Part shown: piece by piece, positions 1 through 4,888 of the stretch
Layout of the letters: every line of letters begins with the position of its first letter
How positions within the stretch are numbered: the first letter of the stretch is position 1
The notes under the pieces: generated by a model
Told to the model about the DNA's origin: nothing
The model's database searches: none
The model's input: the letters and a program-made list of their open reading frames with translations, nothing else
DNA from: Clostridia bacterium
GTDB taxonomy: Bacteria > Bacillota > Clostridia > Christensenellales > UBA1242
Assembly (NCBI GenBank): GCA_017456465.1
Contig: JAFTJJ010000061.1
Span: 1-7,994, forward strand
Reading direction: 5' to 3'
Length of the DNA: 7,994 bases
Program-made: the position numbers and the translations under genes

Positions 1-42
1 ACATAGATTGTGAGAATGTTTCTTGATCTCAAAACAAAGCGC

Positions 43-48
43 AGGGGA
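43..48 (+). promoter_or_regulatory. Ribosome binding site deciding the first gene's start
   Basis: AGGGGA lies six bases before the ATG at 55. It favours this ATG over the in-frame GTG at 10, which has no visible Shine-Dalgarno sequence. The start at 55 also places a basic N-terminus directly before the hydrophobic signal core, as expected for a Sec signal peptide. Confidence 0.75.
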
Positions 49-54
49 TTTGAA

Positions 55-732
55 ATGACAAAAGCAAAAAAAATGATGAGTTTCTTTTTGGCTGGCATGA
101 GTGTTGTGTTCATGTTTGTCTTTTTGTGTGCAAGCATGAATTTGAACGGAGATTCAGCAGTGAGTGCAAAATCAACGTTGCTTTTGACTTCGGACATGCA
201 AAGCGATGAAAACGGAGCAATTGTGATTGAAGATGTGACTTTTTCTGGAGGTGACAAAATTTTTGTGAACACAAACCAAGAAGTTACGATCAAAAACTGC
301 ACATTTGTTGGAACAACATCAAGTGCAATTGTTGTTGAATGTGGAACAGTCAACATTGTGAATTCAACAATTCAAAATTCAAGAAAAAATGGAATTGATG
401 TTTTGGGGGATGCAACGCTCAACATTTTGGGACACACAAGAATTTTTGGAAACGCTGTGGGCATTTTTGTTGAGTCTGGCACAAGTCCAACAATCAATTT
501 GGGAGTGTCAGCGACGACTGTGGCAAGTTCAAGTGGTGCATTGGAGCAATTTTCTGGATTCATTGCACAAAATGGGATTGGAATTGATTCTTCTGGAGCA
601 AGTCCAACAATTGAAATGTTTGGCGGAACAATTGGAACAGCAGAGGGCTATGCGGCAAACGACAGAGCTGTTGTTGTTGGAACTGGTGGATCATTCCGTC
701 TTCGTGGTGGGAAAGTGATCAACCATGATTAA
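55..732 (+). CDS. Small secreted right-handed beta-helix protein (225 aa)
   Basis: The protein begins with a Lys-rich N-terminus (MTKAKKMM), then a hydrophobic core at residues 9-26. A plausible signal peptidase site follows AVSA at residue 38. From about residue 54 to the end it is built of short beta-rich turns in the pattern V.I.N.TF / G.V.IVNSTI..S..NGI.V / G.A..I..T.IF.N..GI.VE, typical of parallel beta-helix (PbH1, pectate-lyase-like) folds. Two turns share the motif SG(T/A)SPTI, around 475 and 592. The last turn (GGSFRLRGGKVINHD) matches the helix turns at the start of the next protein, but here the chain simply stops. There is no LRR part, catalytic motif or surface anchor. An in-frame TAG at 4-6 shows the gene does not begin before the window. 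The coding frame may extend to GTG 10 (240 aa), but ATG 55 has the better ribosome binding site. It sits 22 bases before the next gene and is probably co-transcribed with it. Substrate or partner is unknown; it could be a companion of the large proteins or a shortened relative of their heads. Confidence 0.85.
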   Translation: MTKAKKMMSFFLAGMSVVFMFVFLCASMNLNGDSAVSAKSTLLLTSDMQSDENGAIVIEDVTFSGGDKIFVNTNQEVTIKNCTFVGTTSSAIVVECGTVNIVNSTIQNSRKNGIDVLGDATLNILGHTRIFGNAVGIFVESGTSPTINLGVSATTVASSSGALEQFSGFIAQNGIGIDSSGASPTIEMFGGTIGTAEGYAANDRAVVVGTGGSFRLRGGKVINHD

Positions 733-742
733 GGAGAAATTT

Positions 743-751
743 GGGAGAAGG
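743..751 (+). promoter_or_regulatory. Ribosome binding site deciding the second gene's start
   Basis: GGGAGAAGG precedes the ATG at 755; the GGGAG core is seven bases from it. The alternative in-frame ATG at 725 overlaps the preceding stop codon (ATGATTAA) but has only a weak purine stretch upstream. Starting at 755 gives a 34-residue signal peptide, exactly the length of the one in the paralogue downstream, which supports this choice. Confidence 0.7.
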
Positions 752-754
752 CAA

Positions 755-3700
755 ATGAAAAACAGAATGAAAAAGATGATCAGCATTATTATGTGTTTTG
801 CAATTGTGCTTGTGGGAATAAGTGCATTTGTGTTTTTTCCAAAGGGCACTCTTGCTGATGATTCGGGAGTGACTACAGAAGTTTCGGGTGAAGAGTCAGA
901 GGACACAGGTGAAATTGACGACGCTCTCAAAGGTGGCGGAATTTATCTTGCACCTGGGGCAAATTTCACTTTGGATGAGGGGCATTCGATTTCTGGACAC
1001 AGCAACATGTTTGGTGGCGGAGTCTTTGTGTCTGATGGAGCAACATTCACGCTTTCAGGTGGAACAATTTCAGGAAACAAAGCCAAATTTGGCGGCGCGA
1101 TTTATGTTGAGAGAGGTGGAACAATCAACTTTGAAAGTGGAGAAATTTCAAACAACGGAACAGAGCAACTTGGCACGATTTTTATTGAACAAGGTGCGAT
1201 TGTTCAAGTGGCTGGAGTTGAAGCAAACGATGTTTCGGAAATTGAGGATGTTGTCGTTTTTGATGACAACACGCAAACCATTTTTGATTATTCATTGAAT
1301 TTTTATGTTGATGGAAAGCTCGAAAAGTCAGAAAAATTTGTTGGATCAAGTTTGCAATTTGACCTTGATGCAGCACCTTTGACTTATGAAGAGTGTTGTG
1401 GCTATTTCTTGGACAAAGACTGCACAATGCCGGTTGAAGATGGCGATGAAATCAGCAGTGTGCTTGGTGATTTGGAAAATGTTGTGTTGGATGAAAGACC
1501 AATTTTGAGTGAGTTTGCTGGGAGCAAGGTTTTTACGCATGAGGCAACATTGGACAAGCTTGCGTTCAATCTTGACGAAGCTGAAGGCAAATATTGTGTG
1601 ATGGCTGCGAACAAAGAAATCAAGGGGAAAGTTGTTGTGCCACGAACACATGGTGGTGTTGAGGTTGACTGGGTGAGCAATCCAAATGATGGTGGAAGCT
1701 ATTTGAATGGTGCGTTTGCTTATTGCAATCAAATCACAACAGTTACACTTCCAGCCTCAATTTCATTGTTTGACTGGTGGTCATTTCAGCTTTGCACATC
1801 GCTTCAGCGTGTGAATGCCACGCCAAATTTGACAACAATTGACCCTGCTGCTTTTTATGGCGACACATCTCTTGTGTCTGCAGTTCTTTTTGATGGGAAC
1901 AATGTTTCAACAATTGGGCTTCAAGCTTTTTATGGTTGCACGCGCATGGAAGCTGCTTTCATTTCTGACTCAGTGGAATTGATTTCTGAAGCTGCATTTT
2001 TCAATTGCAAAGGTCTTGAGACTGTGACGTTTGGTGAAGGTGTGAAAACAATTGAAAAACAAGCTTTTTATGGCGCAAAAATTGGGAGTTTGACATTGAA
2101 CTCTCAATCAATCAGATACATAAATTCCACATTCATTGGTTCTGAGATTGGCGAGCTCAAAGTTCCATCACTTGAAAGTTGGTGTGCGTCAACATTTGAC
2201 CAACAAGCAACGCCAATTGCAACAGCAAGCAAGGTTTATTTTGATGGAGCGCAAGAACCAACAACAAGCATCACAATTTCTGGGTTTGATGTGAATGATT
2301 TTGTCTTTTATAACTGCAAGCCACAGCTTGATGTGACAATCAACAATGCTGCAAATGTTGGAGGCTATGCATTCTATGGTGCAAACATCAAATCTTTGAC
2401 CTTGTCAGACATTGACGCCATGGGGGAATCTGTTTTTTCTTGGTCAAAAGCTTCAAGTGTTTCAATTGGTTCGAGTGTTGTGACAATTCCAAGCAATGCG
2501 TTTTATGAGTGTGCCAATCTTGAAACGGTTTTGATGGGTGATGATGTGACAACAATCGGGAGTCAGGCTTTTCGTGGAACAAACATCGGAAGTTTGATGA
2601 TGAACTCAAATGTTGTGACATATGTCAATCAACCATTTTATAGTGCAACAATTGAGCAATTGCATATTCCATCACTTCAAAACTTTTGCGCATCGTCTTT
2701 TGGAACAACGACTCCAAGTGTTGTTGCGTTTGCAAGCAATGTCTATTTTGATGGAGCGCAAGAACCAACAACAAGCATCACCATTTCTGGTTTTGATGTG
2801 AATGATTGTGCTTTCTATGACTGCAAGCCGCAGCTTGATGTGACAATCAACAATGCGACAAAAGTTGGGGAATGTGCATTCTATGGCTCAAACACAAACG
2901 TCTTGTCGCTTTCAAACATTTCAACAATTGGAACTGCTGCTTTTTCGAACTCAAAGGTTTCAAGAGTGTCATTTGGAACAGGCATCGGAGCAGTTGGGGC
3001 ATCATGCTTTTCGGGTTGCTCGAATTTTTCACTCAACATTCCATCAATTGATTCTTGGTGTGAAATTGTGTTTGGAAGTGAATATGCAAATCCAATGGCT
3101 TTGGCATCGGCATCATCATTCACTGTGAACAATCAATTTGTTTCAAATATCGAAATCAGTTCGTCAAATTTGACAACTCTTTCAGGCAATGAAAACAAAA
3201 AAGCATTGGGATTTTTTGGTTTTGAGAGGTTTGCAATCCCTGTGAAATTTGCTGCAACAACTGCTGATGATTGGACAAAATTTGCATCAATTGCTGGAAT
3301 CAAAAACTGCAACCTTTGGCTGACGCTTGGGGCATGGGATTGTGAATCAAAATTTAAAGGAAGTTCAAAGATTCAAAAACTCACACTCAACGGAACAACA
3401 ATTGATGCAAATGCGTTCAGAGAGTGTGCAAATCTCTCTTATCTTGAAGTGAACACAGCAACAATTGGTTCATATGCTTTTTATGGCTGTCCAAAGCTTG
3501 AAACTGTTCAATTTTCAAATAATGTTTCAACAATTGAAAATGCGGCTTTCAGAGCTTGTTCAAAGATTTCAAGTGTTGAGATTAATGCAGAAACCATTGG
3601 ATCGCGTGCATTCAATGAGTGCACATCACTTTCAACCGTTAAAATAACTTCAGTGGTTGAAAAAATTTATGAGGATGTGTTTTTGGGGTGCTCAAACATT

Positions 3701-4855
3701 GCAAATGTCTATATTCCTTCAATTGATGAATGGTTGGAGGTTTCTCTCGTAAACACTTATTCAACGCCAATAAGATTCGCAGAATCACTTTATGTTGGCG
3801 GAAGCAAGGTGCAAAGTCTTGGTGATCTTAGTAATGATCAATCAGCAATTGCTGCAAAAAGTTATCATTTTTTTGATTCACCAGCGAAAATTAATTCTCT
3901 GCTTGTCAATGATTATCGCCTTTATGATGGAACTGCAGGGGTCACAAAGAATGGTATGTTTGGCAACACGACCATTTCAAAAATAGTAATTAATCATTTC
4001 GGTTTTGAACAATATTTTATATATGCAACCAATATTGGTTATGTTGAAATTAATGGGGGCTTTGCTGGGCAAACCATTCCTTCCAGTGCTTTTGCGGGGT
4101 CAGACATTACCTCTGTGAAAATTGAAACATATATCTCAGAAATTGAAGACAATGTGTTTTTCAATTGCGAAAACCTCACAGACGTTTCAATTGGAAGCAG
4201 TGTGACAAGCATTTCGGACAGTGCATTTGGATTGTGCTCAGGAGTCACATACCTTAAATTTGGTGCAAATGTCTCAAATCTTTCAACAATAGTTTTTGAG
4301 GATTTCACAAAGTTAGAAGTTCTGAATGTTGTGTCATCGTCATTGACAATCAAGAAAGAAATGTTTGGTGGATGTGGGAGTCTCACATCGCTCACCACAA
4401 ACAGCAATGTTGCGGAAAGAGGATTTGCAAATTGTGTTGAATTAAAAACGTTAAATATCAACTCATCATCAATAGGAGCAGAGGCTTTTTATGGTTGCAA
4501 GTCAACAAATATTACAATTGGTGCAAATGTAACAAGCATTGGATCGCGTGCATTTTTTTGGGATAAATATACATTTAGGTATGAAAATAATCAGATTGTA
4601 GGTGCTCCTTATTCTTTGGTTTCTGTTAATGATGCGGGAACAGCATTTATAATTTATGAAGATGATCTTAATGAATGGGTGAATAGCAACTGCAATTTGA
4701 TCATAGAATCTTATTCAAGCAGTAGCAATTGGGCTGAAGATTGGGGAGTTATTTTTACCTTTGAAAAAGCTGCTCTTTATAATGTTGATATGGTGATATG
4801 GTTTGAAACCGCAAATGGGTGTATAGTGTGTACAAGCATTGATTGTGGGTTTTAA
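755..4855 (+). CDS. Large secreted beta-helix / BspA-type LRR_5 surface protein (1366 aa)
   Basis: Residues 1-34 form a signal peptide (basic MKNRMKK, long hydrophobic core, cleavage after TLA before DDSG). Residues about 60-162 are beta-helix turns of the type GGG(I/V)(Y/F).., GATFTLSGGTISGN and GGAIYVE.GGT. Residues about 179-235 form a small connector (YSLNFYVDG to YEECCGYFLDKDC..PV) that resembles Listeria-Bacteroides (Flg_new) repeats, though weakly. From about residue 265 to 1268 runs a long array of LRR_5 units of the form (V/I)..I...AF..C..L..V.(F/I), opened by a cap TLDKLAFNLDEA...VVVP. The array contains a tandem duplication of about 169 residues, four W-C linker motifs and one non-LRR-like module. 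The last 98 or so residues are unlike the rest and end in an aromatic-rich tail without LPXTG, SLH or dockerin. LRR_5/BspA proteins are known as surface proteins that bind host or other cells; a binding role here is inferred. No enzymatic residues are recognised. The gene lies between a beta-helix gene and a paralogue, probably in one transcript. An upstream ATG at 725 would add ten residues. Confidence 0.9.
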   Translation: MKNRMKKMISIIMCFAIVLVGISAFVFFPKGTLADDSGVTTEVSGEESEDTGEIDDALKGGGIYLAPGANFTLDEGHSISGHSNMFGGGVFVSDGATFTLSGGTISGNKAKFGGAIYVERGGTINFESGEISNNGTEQLGTIFIEQGAIVQVAGVEANDVSEIEDVVVFDDNTQTIFDYSLNFYVDGKLEKSEKFVGSSLQFDLDAAPLTYEECCGYFLDKDCTMPVEDGDEISSVLGDLENVVLDERPILSEFAGSKVFTHEATLDKLAFNLDEAEGKYCVMAANKEIKGKVVVPRTHGGVEVDWVSNPNDGGSYLNGAFAYCNQITTVTLPASISLFDWWSFQLCTSLQRVNATPNLTTIDPAAFYGDTSLVSAVLFDGNNVSTIGLQAFYGCTRMEAAFISDSVELISEAAFFNCKGLETVTFGEGVKTIEKQAFYGAKIGSLTLNSQSIRYINSTFIGSEIGELKVPSLESWCASTFDQQATPIATASKVYFDGAQEPTTSITISGFDVNDFVFYNCKPQLDVTINNAANVGGYAFYGANIKSLTLSDIDAMGESVFSWSKASSVSIGSSVVTIPSNAFYECANLETVLMGDDVTTIGSQAFRGTNIGSLMMNSNVVTYVNQPFYSATIEQLHIPSLQNFCASSFGTTTPSVVAFASNVYFDGAQEPTTSITISGFDVNDCAFYDCKPQLDVTINNATKVGECAFYGSNTNVLSLSNISTIGTAAFSNSKVSRVSFGTGIGAVGASCFSGCSNFSLNIPSIDSWCEIVFGSEYANPMALASASSFTVNNQFVSNIEISSSNLTTLSGNENKKALGFFGFERFAIPVKFAATTADDWTKFASIAGIKNCNLWLTLGAWDCESKFKGSSKIQKLTLNGTTIDANAFRECANLSYLEVNTATIGSYAFYGCPKLETVQFSNNVSTIENAAFRACSKISSVEINAETIGSRAFNECTSLSTVKITSVVEKIYEDVFLGCSNIANVYIPSIDEWLEVSLVNTYSTPIRFAESLYVGGSKVQSLGDLSNDQSAIAAKSYHFFDSPAKINSLLVNDYRLYDGTAGVTKNGMFGNTTISKIVINHFGFEQYFIYATNIGYVEINGGFAGQTIPSSAFAGSDITSVKIETYISEIEDNVFFNCENLTDVSIGSSVTSISDSAFGLCSGVTYLKFGANVSNLSTIVFEDFTKLEVLNVVSSSLTIKKEMFGGCGSLTSLTTNSNVAERGFANCVELKTLNINSSSIGAEAFYGCKSTNITIGANVTSIGSRAFFWDKYTFRYENNQIVGAPYSLVSVNDAGTAFIIYEDDLNEWVNSNCNLIIESYSSSSNWAEDWGVIFTFEKAALYNVDMVIWFETANGCIVCTSIDCGF
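1970..2473 (+). repeat. Internal tandem duplication, first unit (168 codons)
   Basis: This unit runs from SVELISEAAFFNCKGLETV to SKASSVSIGS within the LRR array. It aligns along its whole length with the next unit, with one extra codon in the second copy near CAS.F. The stretch 2234-2347 matches 2741-2854 at 105 of 114 bases by my count, while the edges are more diverged. Confidence 0.85.
2162..3808 (+). repeat. Four dispersed W-C linker motifs in the larger LRR protein
   Basis: The region contains four copies of a motif that interrupts the LRR register: (I/V)PS(L/I)..(W/F)(C/L)..(F/L), then an (N/T)P-like pair, an alanine and a short strand. Copies lie at 2162-2248 (SLESWCASTF), 2666-2755 (SLQNFCASSF), 3038-3136 (SIDSWCEIVF) and 3713-3808 (SIDEWLEVSL). 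Spacing of the aromatic residue is 168, 124 and 225 codons. The fourth copy has Leu in place of Cys. Similar segments are familiar from LRR_5 proteins of gut Bacillota, but I know no established name for them. Confidence 0.7.
2474..2980 (+). repeat. Internal tandem duplication, second unit (169 codons)
   Basis: This unit runs from SVVTIPSNAFYECANLETV to SKVSRVSFGTG and directly abuts the first unit. The shared core reads YFDGAQEPTTSITISGFDVND, then C-K-P-Q-L-D-V-T-I-N-N, in both. The repeat period is 507 bases after the one-codon indel and 504 before it. A partial third repetition (IGAVGASCF to IPSIDSWC) follows and then diverges. Confidence 0.85.
3713..4165 (+). repeat. Shared non-canonical module, copy in the larger protein
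   Basis: After the fourth linker comes about 150 residues that fit LRR_5 poorly but align with the smaller paralogue at 6707-7213. Matching landmarks are (V/I)GG(S/K)KV, a DL...QS pair, H(F/L)F(D/N)(S/A)P..IN, MFG or TFG, (I/P)(S/N)K(I/L).I, YF......I..VE, IP..AF.GS.ITS(V/L).I and F.NC..L. Similarity is visible in protein but modest in DNA, so the module is old or fast-evolving. Confidence 0.65.
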
Positions 4856-4872
4856 AAGTAGATAGTTTCAGT

Positions 4873-4879
4873 GGGAGAG
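4873..4879 (+). promoter_or_regulatory. Ribosome binding site of the third gene
   Basis: GGGAGAG lies upstream of the ATG at 4889, with the GGGAG core 11 bases away, a rather long but workable spacing. The in-frame GTG at 4871 would place this purine run inside the coding sequence, so ATG 4889 is preferred. It also gives a signal peptide equal in length to that of the preceding paralogue. The whole gap 4856-4888 holds no hairpin terminator. Confidence 0.65.
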
Positions 4880-4888
4880 AAAAATCAA

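Noticed and set aside
10..54. GTG at 10 as the start of the first gene
   Set aside because: There is no Shine-Dalgarno sequence before it, whereas AGGGGA sits well placed before ATG 55. The extra 15 residues would push the signal core inward.
112..135. Lipoprotein signal in the first protein (Cys at residue 25 in FVFLCAS)
   Set aside because: The residues before Cys (V-F-L) do not fit the lipobox pattern L-(A/S)-(G/A)-C, and the hydrophobic core lies across it.
725..754. ATG at 725 overlapping the previous stop as the start of the second gene
   Set aside because: Overlap coupling is possible, but the ribosome binding site before 755 is better, and start 755 matches the 34-residue signal peptide of the paralogue.
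700..760. First and second genes as one gene split by a frameshift
   Set aside because: The second gene has its own complete signal peptide and ribosome binding site, so two separate proteins explain the sequence better.
1346..1732. Antisense open frame of 128 codons (and others such as 4039-4461, 140 codons) on the minus strand
   Set aside because: They lie wholly inside the LRR genes, have low-complexity Ser/Leu/Phe-rich translations and no ribosome binding site. They follow from the codon bias of the repeats on the + strand.
755..4855. Eukaryotic origin (Trichomonas-type BspA family)
   Set aside because: Shine-Dalgarno sites, tight gene spacing, cleavable Sec signals and a rho-independent terminator fit a bacterium.
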